A stretch of DNA of 64,000 nucleotides from Patiria pectinifera (taxonomy: Eukaryota; Echinodermata; Asteroidea; Valvatida; Asterinidae). Positions 33,301 through 44,642 of the stretch are shown piece by piece. The notes under the pieces are model-generated. The model saw only the letters and a program-made list of their open reading frames with translations. It searched no databases and was not told where the DNA came from. Position 1 is the first letter of the stretch. Every line of letters starts with the position of its first letter. Made by a program: the position numbers and the translations under genes. The stretch is taken from NCBI GenBank assembly GCA_029964075.1, contig CM057140.1:12232643-12296642 (forward strand). Reading direction: 5' to 3'.

Positions 33301-35219
33301 CGAAGTCGGTCAAAAATTGATCATAATCTTCAACATCCTATAACAAGATGCATTTAATGATGGAACGGCACTTACAAAACTTAAGTCATAATTTGGTTAG
33401 GTACTTGTGGAAGCTGTGGACGCCAGAAGACCAGCCTTGCAGTCGAGGTATTTGTGATGGAACACAAATGACGGTCACCTTGGTCACAAAATAACAATGG
33501 ATGAGCAATAACAATCTGTTGTCACAATTCTTTTTTAATACCTTGTGATTGACTTGAAAGTGGATGATTTGCAGTTGACTTGTGATGCACTTGTGAAGAC
33601 ATGCATTTGATCCATCACTAAGTATACCTCGAGTACAACACTGAAGTACACGTATTGTCATTTCTTTCCTACTCCATAATTCTAGTAGGCCTATTCGCGT
33701 TTACATTCGTCGAATACGACACACAATCTACTTGAAATTCTTGTACACATGCAGTCTCGAATGATCAGAAATCACCGATTTATTAAGTTAAGATTTGATG
33801 ACTTAACCTTTGGATGAAGATAAACGATAGTGATTGTCTGATTATACGACAGTGACATTTTCCTACTGAATATTTTTCGTATTAATTTACCTCCATACGA
33901 AGTAAATCCGAATTCGACAAAGCAGTGTGCATAGAAACTGACCAAGAACAAGGTTACCAAATATTAAACTTTGAACGCGTCCAGTGATGCGGAGCAATAT
34001 AGCAAGCCTTTGCTCGCCAGCCGGAACTTACCTTCATGCCAGCCGATGTGCTCTCTCCATAGGTGTACAGATCCTGCTCGATGTTCAATCTCATGTAGAG
34101 CCCGTTACTACTTCCGGGGTTCGAGACTTCCAGCACATCTCTCTCGTCCGGAGGGTCGTTGAAGGTGTAGCACACTCCGTGGTCGGTCAGGCGCTGCGTG
34201 AAGTTGGCTGCTGAGCACGTCTTATGCCTCCACTTACATCGAGACAACATGTCCTCGATCTGATGCGAGGCAGTGAAGATGGTCTCTGTCGAGTCACTCC
34301 CGTTGGGGTAGTGGTACAAGGCGTCCACGGGACCGAAATCAATCCCAGTGCCTTCTTGGTGATAATCGGTTACGGGATCGTAGATCTCGGCCAGAGTCTT
34401 GAGGACAGACTCATTCAGGGCATTGCTCCGTAGGAGATTGATGTTGCAGATGGTGACGGCTGGGAAGGAGATCGTAGGCACGTAGTTGAGAGAGATGGAG
34501 CTGGACTCCGGATGCTGGAGCATCAAGAGCGTCAGTTTAATGATGTTCACCACCAGCCAGGTCGCCATTCCTAGGACCACGAGGAGCCACACAAATCTGG
34601 GGGGGGGGGATACAAGAAATCCATCTCAGACAAATCCAAAGTTACTGAACATGTAGCACTAGGGCTCTTAAATAAAGATTCTAAAACATCGTCAAAATAC
34701 GAGTTGTCTATATAGCTCTTGAGAAATGACTGGAAATCTAATTTCCATAGGGAGATCACCGATCGTGTTTCAGACTAGAGATTTTCCATAACCGATTTTC
34801 AGGCAACGACAACTGCCTAGACCTCTGACTTGGATACTGATTGAATGACTAAAATGACTAAACCGCTGAGTATTAATGATATCCTAACCTAAGTCCAGTT
34901 GAAGTATGCATGGTTATTCTTGTTTTGAGCGGCATACCAACCTTCGAAAACGTGAGTATTTGTTATTGATGACATAGCGGAGCCCGTGGTACGTAGTGGC
35001 ATCACCAAACTCCTTTAATCTCACCGCAAATGTGTCTCTTCCCTTTGGCGTAGGCTTCGTCATCTTGTCCTGGACACCAGCCAATGAAAATACCGAGCCC
35101 ATGGCAGAGCCTTGAGGGAGAGCAGAGCTGTTTGAACGGTCAGCACCGCATTGCGAGTGCTGGTACTTGATCTTCAGTATCACTGGCGATGTGTCTTTAG
35201 CGTCATACCAAGCGTCCAT
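30350..35219 (-). CDS. DEG/ENaC family sodium channel, copy C
   Basis: Eight coding exons on the minus strand: 35219-34942, 34596-34032, 33287-33189, 32845-32692, 32492-32436, 32092-31942, 31120-31029, 30489-30350. Exons 2-8 have exactly the same lengths as in copy A (exon 2 565 nt, then 99, 154, 57, 151, 92, 140), giving 511 residues. The His-Gly gating motif (YHGLRYV), TM1 (FVWLLVVLGMATWLVVNII), FPAVTICN, the cysteine-rich ectodomain and the TM2 GxS filter are all kept. The ATG is the first one and starts MDAWYDAKDTSP. Exon 2 follows a run of ten C residues before its acceptor CAG, an unusual polypyrimidine tract. Intron 7 carries a palindromic TCATAA repeat and intron 6 two SINE-like repeats. 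Subunit partners and stimulus are unknown. Confidence 0.9.
30757..30902. repeat. Palindromic AAGTCATAATNATGACTTA cluster
   Basis: About eight head-to-head GTCATAA/TTATGAC half sites in 146 bp, forming several overlapping inverted repeats. It lies in intron 7 of channel C only. It resembles a foldback or MITE-type repeat and has no coding capacity. Confidence 0.7.
31254..31420 (+). repeat. SINE-like repeat, channel C intron 6, copy 1
   Basis: Same family as 5851-6060, with a GGGTTCGAATCC B-box-like motif near 31301-31312 and the CATATGGATTGAGTTTCCA body. Confidence 0.55.
31611..31790 (+). repeat. SINE-like repeat, channel C intron 6, copy 2
   Basis: A second copy about 357 bp after the first, again with GGGTTCGAATCC and the ATGGATTGAGTTTCCAG body. 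The AACGGGCTAATCAACAACAA phrase before it also precedes copy 1, so a stretch of intron was duplicated locally. Confidence 0.55.
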
Positions 35220-35258
35220 GATTACTTATGACTATCAAAACCGACGAAAGAGGTTTCA

Positions 35259-35353
35259 GGTGTCAAAACAAACAATACTTCCCATTCACTCGGGTAATAT
35301 TTCTTGTCATGTTCACTAACTCCGTATGGGAGTTTTATTTCACCGTGCGACGC
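35259..35353 (-). promoter_or_regulatory. Conserved upstream block of channel C
   Basis: Third copy of the block at 10327-10432 and 24695-24790, about 40 bp upstream of the channel C start codon. The shared order of phrases supports a common core promoter and 5' UTR. Confidence 0.5.
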
Positions 35354-38300
35354 TTAAAACACATACAACATCCAACGTTCATTTCAAGCACACTGATCAT
35401 GAGCATTATCATACCGGCACATAAACATGGCGTGGCAAGGTCAATTTGATTGGGGCATGATTGGGGTTACGTGAAAAGGGGCACTCGTCTCATCCGTGCT
35501 GAAAGTTAATAGGCCTAGACAGTGTTTTTTTCCACCGGTCACCCGGCCTCCGTCAAATTAAACAGGGGGAGGGGAGGGGGATATACCGTCGTTGCTCTTT
35601 TCATAGCGGCACAATTATTGTCGACGTTTACACCACGTCGAGCGACCTTTTTGTTCACGAGCGTCCTTATTTCACGAGCGCTCTTTTTTTCACGAGCGCC
35701 CTGTTTTAGTAACCCCCTTTTTTTCATGAACGCCATTTTTCACGAGTGTCCTTTTTGGCCCTTTTTCCGTTGGCGTTTTATTTTCATGCGCGCCCTTTTC
35801 TCACGATTGCCCTTGTAAAAAAAGCTGTACTTTTAGGAGACAAGGTCGAGGAATACATTTGAATGTCTCCTTAATGCTTCATTAAGTCCTATTTCTAGGG
35901 ACAATGTTACCGTTGCTATGTGATTTTTATGCGCACAAGTCTGTGGGAATGTCTACCAAACGTACCTTTTCCCCTAATTAATAATATATATTCTCATTAT
36001 GTAGGCCTTATACATGTATTATGAGAACTATTTGGGCATGCGTTAAAAACTTTGACCCTTTGAGTGCAGAAGTGAGGAAATATTCCATTTTTTTTCCAGT
36101 AAGTGTACGAAATTGCCTAAGCACACCTGGCACAAAATCTAACCCAGCCTTTATCATTAGAGGCTTATTGTTGTGCGTCAGCGCAGTTCTTTGCATAATA
36201 AATGTAGGCCTACCTAACACACTGAACGTATCATGGCATAATCCTCAATAGTAAATTGTGAACTTATCGATGGAAGACGACACACGGAAAGCTTATTCAT
36301 TAGCAGGCTTTCCTGGTCGTGCGATAAATTACTTTCACGCGCGAACCAAGTGCCGTAAACATACCGTGTAGGCTAATATTTTTTGAAATGAGGTGTCCCT
36401 TAAAAAACCTTTAATTTTTAAAATTCTGTAGGCCTATGAGTTTCATAAAAACAAATAATAGAACGGCCCCTCCAAAGTACAAGACTTTTCACGTCACTAA
36501 AGCCACGTCCTGTTTGGCTGATTGGTCGGAGATGCTGATCTACTAAGGTTTTGCCCTTACCTTCTTTTAGCGTATTTTGTTTACCAACACTTTGTCATAA
36601 GTTAACTTTTGCCCTTAATTGTAAAATGATAAAACATTGCTGTTGCCCTTTGAGTGTCCATCCAATTAAGAACAACAATACCAGCGGTTTCTCTTTCATC
36701 TTTATAAAATTATATGTGATGTCGTTTTGCTGAAAGATCGCACACCTTTTTGTGATCCGTGGGTGGAACTTTAAAACGATGGTTGTGTTTAAAACTTGAA
36801 AAGTACATGAGTGATTTTGAATGATTCTTGTGCTTAAAGAATGCTCATGAATGGGGCTTTCATAATATCCTAGATAGTGCCAACCTCGTCCCCAGTGCTT
36901 ACTTTATTTCCAACCTCGTTTCCAATACAGTAAGCTCTGGATAGGAAACTTTCTTCCTGTATCCTGATTCGATACCGCAATTTGCTAGTAATGGATATAT
37001 ATATCGTGTAGTTGGTGTTGTTATTTCCAACGTGCATTACGTGTTTTCACGATCATCGTAATTATAACGTCCACGCCTTCTCAAAAATACACCTTTCTTT
37101 TCCAGTTTGCTCATATTAATATGAAATGTGATAATGCATCATTGGCGGGCCAGATTGTAACATTTTAACTTAAAAAAAGTTGTGTTTTCGTGACTCACGA
37201 CGCGGCAAATTGATGATGTTTTTACCCCAGACACCGCCATATAAAAACAAACGCTAATGTGACGCATCATATGAAGGCACCAGACTATTCCTCATTTGCA
37301 TACGTGTTCAAAAATCGTGCACATGCAAATGATCCAATACCAGGGTGAGAGAGCAGGTAGTGGTGGGCGCGTACTGCTCGACACCTGGGGTCGAGGTTTA
37401 GATAGTGCTACATTCAGAACTTCACTAAAACAATATATTTGGATTTCGTGTTTTTGGTTTGTTTGTTTTTTACTCACCCTGTATGTTGATCACTAGCACT
37501 GCACACTGTTGGGTCGCCCCAATTATTATTACAGCATAGTGACAACCATTGTTTAAAACATGCGGCATTGTATTTGCATAAATTGGAGTGCCTGGAAAAC
37601 ACTTTAAAGCCATACGTAATAAAGCAATCAACCGAATCCAATGAGCTTTACAACCGATAACATGAACGCTACATGGATGTCATATATGATTTAACCCCTC
37701 CACTTGGGCACCAAAAAAGAAGAAGAAAAAGGATTACATGCCTGTTAGCGCTACCCAACCCCCACCCCTGTCCCGCCCATTGAAAGCCCCCCCCCCCTTA
37801 TCCCACACTGGATCCATCATCCATGCCATCACATCACACACAAAAAGATAATCATAATGAGTACGGGAGGGGAGAGACTGTAAAAGACTATATTCAAACA
37901 ACTTTAATTGTGGCACCATTTGGCCTATACGCAGAATTCGCTTACAATATAGCACTTGATGTTAAAGCCGGGAACTATTACCTTTTCTAATTTAACCCAG
38001 AAAACATAAAAATGACCCAGAAACTGGAGTGTGTCAAAATTGATCCATGTTGATATAGGTCCCAAAAAGGGGCTTTTATGTATGCACCATGCATGCACCG
38101 CACATAGCTAGCTACAAGTTAAACAGTAATGATGTTTCAGTCATGCAAGCTCACGTTTTAGGACGGCATCTAATCCAAACGAGATGAGAATATAGGTTTA
38201 TGGTCAATTATTGACACTCACAAGCTCTTGCGCATAAATATTCTCTAAAGAAATGCTCGGCATTTCATAACTTAATACTTCTGTCTTTGTATGATTTGTT

Positions 38301-39004
38301 TCTTCGAACAGGAAGCGTCGGCTCGTAAAATACTGCCAAAAAGAATTATTCCCTCATAGGCCGTGTTCGAATTACTTTGGCTGCGGCTGGGAACTACATG
38401 TACACATGAGTCTATATGCACTGGTAGCGACTGCAATTAAGCCGTGGCCATAAGTTATTCGGACTGGGGTAAAGAAAAAAAGGCATGAAGTAATTGCAAG
38501 ATACTGGAAAAAAATCTTCTATTGAAAATAATCATATGGGTTAAAACTAATAAAAGGGAAAAAGAGTCAGATTCATACCAGTCCGATTTTCATACGACAC
38601 CGGTGTAGTGTGAATATCCGACTCTATAAAATATGGACCCTTCGGTAGTATTGCGCTTGCGTATGTATGATAATTAGAGAAGAGTAACTGGTCACGTGCG
38701 AGGGATTATCCAATAATAGGAAAAGGGGGTCCGATTTTCTTAGGGAGTTGGATTTTCATGTGACTCGACACCGGGCACATGCAGAGAGCTAAAAATAGAA
38801 ACAGCACCTAAAAATAAACATGAGGTCATTTCGTTTTATTAAGGACTCTTGAGGGCGCTGTCGCTATTTATTGTTTGACATGATTCACGAGCATGATTCA
38901 CGTCACGAGCACCTGACGCAAAACATTCCCGACTTTACGAACTGAAAGCAGTCAATTTTCTCGGTTTAGATTTTCTCTTTTGGAAGTGTACTTGAAGGAG
39001 CAAA
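35354..39004. other. Intergenic between channel C and CHMP2B
   Basis: No gene. From about 36000 to 38300 it is homologous to 10600-13300 upstream of channel A, including the block at 36099-36370 and the uninterrupted target site of the hAT-like element at 37591-37598. The last 100 bp before 39005 should contain the CHMP2B promoter; I see no TATA box there. Confidence 0.5.
35655..35815. repeat. Degenerate TTTTCACGAGCGCCC tandem repeat
   Basis: Seven or eight imperfect units of 18-25 bp, each a T-run followed by CACGAGCG-like sequence and CCCTTT. The long open frames across it arise from this repetition and are not credible genes. Confidence 0.7.
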
Positions 39005-42000
39005 ATGTTCAGAAAGAAGCCAAACGAGAAAGGTACGTTTATCTCTTTGCGACTGCGAGCGTTATTTGATACTGTCTTCTTCACTATCAAGTATCATGAC
39101 TATCCTGGCCATGTCCCATGATCACGATGATCACTGCCAAGCCCACGCATAGGCCTAGCGCCTACTTACTTAGCATGCTTTGTAAATGTTAATGTTGTTG
39201 TTGATGTTCATTAACCATGTTCACACATACTAGCCTAGAGGCTAGGACTTTTTGCCAATGGCATGTTACGGTAATTTTATTGAGTATTTCATTTATGCAA
39301 AATGGGTTTTCTTTATTTGTCACTGTCACTTTTGTCAGTTTCTGTCTTTATTCATGTAGTAATAGTATTGGGGGGCTATTGCTTTTTAAGCATGCCATTT
39401 TGTCTCCATTGCCATTTTCTTTAATGCCATTTTGCATTTTTTGTGTGTCTATTATGGCCCTAGCTTACTTCCATATTAAATTAAATTAATTTTTGTGAAT
39501 GCTTCTTTCCAATAAGTCACACGCATTGTCCCTGTCATGTACATTCTCGTATTGTCTATGTTTATACGGAGTCCCTTTTCGTTGTGTACCTTGTTAATTG
39601 TGTTATTGTTTTTGTTGTTCAGGGGACTCGCACTCGACAAGCTTGCTTTTTGTGGGTCCCCCCATACATTATTTCTTATCTTATTTGTTTTAACATACCT
39701 ATTTTATTTTGAAGAATTATATTTATATTTTTGCATTGTACCATGAGGTGGAATAAAGTAAAGTAAAATAAAGTAAAGTAAAGTAAAGTAAAGATGCCGT
39801 TTATATATCGTAGTGGTTATCGATACAGCAACCGTAAATGCTATTTTTAACTGTTGTGTTATCATTATGGTATTGCAAAATAACCATTGCAAATCTAGAA
39901 GTAGGCCCTAGAATTAGTTATAAATACCTGTCCAACCAGAACGCTTTGGTAGCTTGATTAGTTACAAAACCATGGCGGGGATGCAGGTGCGAAACCGCTG
40001 CCACGGTGCTTCTTTTTTTTTTTTTTTTTTTTTTTTTTTTAGTTTTCTTTACTTTCATGTGTTAATGAATTTTTTTGTTTTTATTTTAAGTAGATTTCAT
40101 TTTCTTCTTCGTAGTCCGTGGCTTTGGAGTTTTTTTGTATTTTCCCCGAAGGGTGGGGAGTTTGTCACTCAAAAATGACAATCCCCACGTATTGGGTGGG
40201 GCAACCCGAGGGGGGGGGGGGAAACAATTGATAGGTGCATAATGTGTTTACATTTTTATAATACGTATGTGTCATTTGTCAACCAAATGGTTCTCAGACT
40301 TTACTTTTCCCTTTTAAAAATCCTTCAGGGCCGTGGTTGATAGCAGATTGAACCATGTGTCAATACCATTCTGAACAAGAATAGAGACTTGTCCAAGTTG
40401 TTACACTAATGTCAACACCAACATGTTTCGTGACCCTTTATTATTGCAGAAGTGATGAGGAAAGTAGACAGAGATCTGAAGAACACACAACGAGGCTTGG
40501 AACGAGACCGAGCCAAACTAGAACGAGAAGAACAGAAAATTGTGAGTCTAGTCCACATAAGGGAACACGCTTTACTGCTAGAGGGTAGACAGGGTGACTG
40601 ACGAACATTATATAAGTTAACTGTATATCAGTTAAAAGGTGGGAAACCATACTCAACCAGGAACAAAACACTGCTTGTTTTGGTACAGAATTTGCCGTGT
40701 ACGGAATGAAAGTTTGGAAGGTGGAATGATTCAAGCTGGAAAACGTTGCCCGTGAAATTGTTATAGTTTGGCCCATATTTAATGTTTTTTTTATATTCGG
40801 TTTCATTTAAAATATCACAAAATAAAAAAATTTTGATTGTTTTTATTCTTAGACACTGGAAATCAAAAAGGCTGCCAAACAAGGAAACAAACAGGTAAGT
40901 TGAAGAGTTCAAAAATAAGGTTTTGTCCTTTCTCTTTGTGATCCATTTTTATCTGTATCAGGCACATTTTGTGGTAGATGCAACTGTTACTAGATAATAT
41001 TCTTTTGAAAACACTGCTTCTATTGAGCATGGGTCTCACAAAGTGATATTCATCAGGCCTGAAGCCACAGACTTGGCAAAAAGAATACGCAGTCTGCCTA
41101 AACAAATTTATTGTAATTTTTTGTTATGCTGCACGTGTTGTTTGCAGGCCGCAACTGTATTGGCCAAGCAATTGGTGAATCTAAGGAAACAGAAGACACG
41201 GATGTATGGAGCAAGCGCCAGGGTCTCATCCGTCAATACACAGGCAAAGGTGTGTACCCAAACGGGTGTCATTACTGGGTGTGAGTCGGGAGTTTAGGGT
41301 TTGTATGTACCCAAATGGGTTTCATTACTGGGTGTGAGTCAGGAGGGTTTGGGTTTATGTACTCAAACGGGTGCCATTACTGGATGTAAGTGAGTAAGTT
41401 TAGGGTTTGTATGTACCCAAATGGGTTTCATTACTGGGTGTGAGTCAGGAGGGTTTGGGTTTATGTACTCAAACGGGTGCCATTACTGGGTGTAAGTGAG
41501 GAAGTTTAGGGTTTGTATGTACCCAAATGGGTTTCATTACTGGGTATGAGTCAGGAGGGTTTGGGTTTATGTACCCAAATGGGTATCATTACTGGATGCG
41601 AGTGAGGAGGTTAAGGGTTTGTATGTACCCAAATGGCTTTCATTACTTGGTGTGAATCCAGAAGGTCTTGGGTTTATGTACCCAAATGGGTACATACTGG
41701 GCGTGAGTCAGGAATAGTTTGGGTTATGGGCATAAATATAGGGTGTGAGTCAGGAGGTCCCAGTTAACATTATGTACCCAAAATGGGTATAAATACTGGG
41801 TTGTGGGTGAGGGGGATTTCGGATTCATGTGCCCAAAAAGGTATCAGAATTCACTGGGTGCAAGTAAAGTTTGTTGGAAAGGGGCTTGGTCAGTGCCTAG
41901 TGAATTTTCACTTGGTGCAAGTGAACTTGATACGGGGTTGATTTTTACCAATTCACCCTCCTCTGCTGTCTGATCAGTTGTGGACATTCAAAAAAATCAA

Positions 42001-43990
42001 TTATTTCTATTACCCTGCCATGCCTTTTAGACAGGCTAGTCACCAACAGTCGATCATATTTTGAGCGTGCACTTTGACTAGTCAAATTCAGTCAACAGAC
42101 AAAAGCAAGCAACTGGTAGGCGCAGCTGTCTTATCTATCGCCTACAGTCAAAACATAGCTGTATCAAGTTGCATTAACAGTCACAGCCAGTCAATCCTGC
42201 TTTATGTAGGCTGGGAGCTCTTAACTGTTAAAAACTGTCACCTGATTTTGACTGAAAGGATAACTTTGTACAGAATGCTTGTTTGCATAGGAGGGTTAAT
42301 GTCTTTGGAGAGTCAAACAGAAAGTTGCTTTTATTGTCTTCTTTTTTTTAATCATTTTTCAGACAATGCAGTCAAACAAATCCATGGCAGCAGCAATGGG
42401 AAACACAACAAAGGTAAGCCTAGAAAAGAAACGAAAAGTAAGAAATAAAATTTTAAACCAGAATGAGTTGGAAAAAAATAAGAGTCTGTTAAACTAAGGT
42501 GTGAATTGATCAAACTGTCTTGAAGGAATCATCCGGATTGTCTCTCGTCTCCTAAACAGGCAATGGGCGCAATGAACAAAGCTATGAGCCCTGAGAAGAT
42601 GATGCAGGATATGAAGGCATTCCAGATGGAATCAGACAAGATGGCCATGAAGGAGGAACTCAGTAAGTCCATTACTTGTCTGTTTGTCAGTTGGTCTATC
42701 TGTCTTTCTGCAAGTATTTCTCCTGAAGGGCAGGCTGACATCTGTGGATACTGCAGTTTACATAAAAAAAATTAAGTCCCTAGTTATCATGGGGCGTGTG
42801 AACTTATTAGGCTAATATGAATTTCTGGTTTTTTTTGTATTGACATTTATTATAAAAAAATAATAACTGAGTCAGTCAGTTTAGTGAATCTTATTGACCT
42901 AATCAAGCCAGACTGCATTTGTCTAACCGTAGAGCAAGGACTGGTCAAACTATTCCAGCTTCCATAGTGCATTCGAGTGAAATTCTACTCATATCATGTG
43001 TCTTTGAGCAAACTCTACCCCATTTTGCCTCTCTCCACCCAGGAGTATAAGTGGGTACTGGCATTAGCAGGCAAGCAACTTGCAATGGACTGGCATTTCA
43101 TCAAGTAAGAAGAAAATGATTAACAGTCATTTTACAAGACAGGCATGCATGCAACTTTTCCTCAGATTCGCTGATTTCCTCATTTTTTACTTCTCATGAA
43201 TACCATTACAAATTGAAAAACACTCTACAAATTCGTGTGTGGTTTCGAATTTCCTCGTTTTTTTTCTAAATTCCCAGTTGCATGCAAGAAGGCAAGTGAA
43301 GATATCCACCTTACACACTTAACTAAACTTGTTTCCAATTTTTCTCTTCCCTCAGTGGATGACACATTGGACGCCATGTTTGAGGAGTCGGGCGACGAGG
43401 AGGAGCAAGACGCCATTGTCAGTCAGGTCCTTGACGAGATTGGCATTGAAGTATCTGGCAAGGTAAGCCGTGTCCGAATTTAGTGGCTGCGGCTTGCGAT
43501 TACACATGTATCTATGGAAGCAGCCATAGCCTGTCATTTGGATGTGGTCCAAGCGGTACAAACCATCTCACTATATTGGTCTAGTTCCCTCATACATGAT
43601 AATGAAGATGTGTGCATATCTCATCATTGCTACCATACTGTTTTGGGTTGCAAGGGCTACAAATTGGTGTGTTAACAATATTTTCACACTTGAGGTCAAG
43701 AAGTTCATGTATTAGCAAACTAATGATGAATTTTAATTATTTATCACATATAAAACAACATGTGTAATTTAAGTCCCTAAAAGGTTACCTTTCCATTTAC
43801 TTGATTCAATAAATGGACTGGAAATGAACTTCCGTGCTCAACAATAGTTATGTAACATTTATTTTCGTCATTCCTACAGCTAACAGATGCACCCACAGCC
43901 TCACATTCATTACCGGCGGGCCAAGAAAAGACGAAGGACGCAGCAGATCAAGAAATTGAGGCGCAACTAGCTAGGCTTTTAAAGAATTAG
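39005..43990 (+). CDS. CHMP2B: Charged multivesicular body protein 2b (ESCRT-III)
   Basis: Eight coding exons: 39005-39032, 40450-40541, 40853-40894, 41148-41249, 42363-42413, 42560-42662, 43356-43462, 43880-43990. All introns are GT-AG with consistent phases, giving 211 residues against about 213 in vertebrate CHMP2B. The product is a Snf7-fold ESCRT-III subunit that polymerises on endosomal and other membranes during vesicle budding and scission and is disassembled by VPS4. Visible hallmarks are the basic, coiled-coil N-terminal half with an EIKKAAKQGNKQA stretch then VLAKQLVNLRKQKTR (about residues 43-71), the acidic DDTLDAMFEESGDEEE segment, the strongly conserved QVLDEIGIE(V)SGK signature (about 153-165), and a C-terminal MIT-interacting helix EIEAQLARLLKN. 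The last two features identify CHMP2B rather than CHMP2A. A variant poly(A) signal ATTAAA lies 40 bp after the stop (44030-44035). Intron 4 contains a minisatellite that starts at the splice donor. Confidence 0.96.
39605..39793 (+). mobile_element. Candidate LINE 3' end with (AAAGT)n tail
   Basis: A GC-moderate segment ends in TACCATGAGGTGGAATAAAG followed by an AAAGT pentamer repeat (39755-39793). Such simple tails after an AATAAA-like box are typical of CR1/RTE-type LINEs. No reverse transcriptase frame is present. It lies in CHMP2B intron 1. Assignment is tentative. Confidence 0.4.
41250..41860 (+). repeat. Minisatellite in CHMP2B intron 4
   Basis: About twelve units of 50-55 bp. Each begins TGTACCCAAA(T/C)GGGT, continues CATTACTGGGTGTGAGTCAGGAG and ends in a G/T-rich GTTTGGGTTTA or GTTTAGGGTTTGTA. 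Units alternate between these two endings, giving a dimeric higher-order period near 106 bp over the first eight units before decaying to the right. The first unit starts at the intron's 5' splice site. Confidence 0.9.
42990..43100 (+). repeat. SINE fragment in CHMP2B intron 6
   Basis: Contains CTCTCCACCCAGGAGTATAAGTGG-type sequence (given here in part) and a GTACTGGCATTAGC phrase matching the body of the SINE at 6729-7093 in the other orientation. The head and tail are missing. Confidence 0.55.
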
Positions 43991-44273
43991 TAGAATAGAG
44001 TTTAATGGATTGGTCTTGTATATATTCCTATTAAACCTCACCGTCTAAGATCCTCCAGAATCTGCCAGGAGGTTTTAGAAGATCTAAGTCTCCTCGGAGA
44101 GCTTGATACTCATTGAAAGCTAGGCTACAATCTGCCATTGGTTTTCTACAGAGTGGAGGATTTGGGAGGATTCAGAAAAGATCCTGGCAAATATGCTTAC
44201 TGTCTAAGGAGCAATGGGCTGTACAAATTGAAATGTAGCTTATAAAGTATTTAAGAGGAGTTTAATAGGGTGT
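43991..44273 (+). other. 3' flank of CHMP2B
   Basis: Probable 3' UTR and flank. Two partly complementary phrases about GATCCTCC/GGAGGATT and TCTGCCAGGA/TCCTGGCA (44050-44190) suggest a decayed inverted repeat of about 150 bp. Confidence 0.4.
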
Positions 44274-44281
44274 GTAATATC

Positions 44282-44634
44282 CAGTGTTGTAGTACTCGTA
44301 CTCTGTACTCGTACTCGAGTACTACTCGACTACTTTTTTTTGGAGTACTCGTACTCGTACTCGTACTCGAATGTCAAAGTACTCGTACTCGAAATGATGG
44401 TACTCGTACTCGGGCAGCAAAGTACTCGTACTCGACATGTCGAAATTGTACTTGTTCATACATATGGGCCTGGGCCAATTACGCACAAGTAGTACTCTTA
44501 CTCGTACTCGGAAGTACAAGTACTCGCACTCGGAGACCCGTTCTTGTACTCGGAGGTACAAGTACTCGTACTCGGCAACCTAAGTACTCGGCACTACTCG
44601 GTGGTACTCGGAAAAGTACTCGACTACAACACTG
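44282..44634. mobile_element. hAT-like element with GTACTCG repeats
   Basis: 353 bp bounded by a 12-bp inverted repeat, CAGTGTTGTAGT at the left and the complementary CTACAACACTG end at the right. It is flanked by a perfect 8-bp duplication GTAATATC (44274-44281 and 44635-44642). Almost the entire length outside a short unique centre consists of TACTCG/GTACTCG hexamers in one direction. It has the same plan as the larger element at 11445-12678. No coding capacity. Confidence 0.82.
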
Positions 44635-44642
44635 GTAATATC

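Noticed and set aside
35539-35818. Overlapping open frames near 35.6 kb on both strands
   Set aside because: They arise from a degenerate 18-25 bp tandem repeat and lack any domain or splice support.
38560-38790. Possible inverted repeat with TCCGATTTTCAT and GGATTTTCATGTGACT phrases
   Set aside because: The symmetry is too partial by eye to define ends or a target duplication.
41250-41860. CRISPR-like array of regularly spaced repeats
   Set aside because: The units are contiguous and diverged without unique spacers, and the context is a eukaryotic intron. It is a minisatellite.
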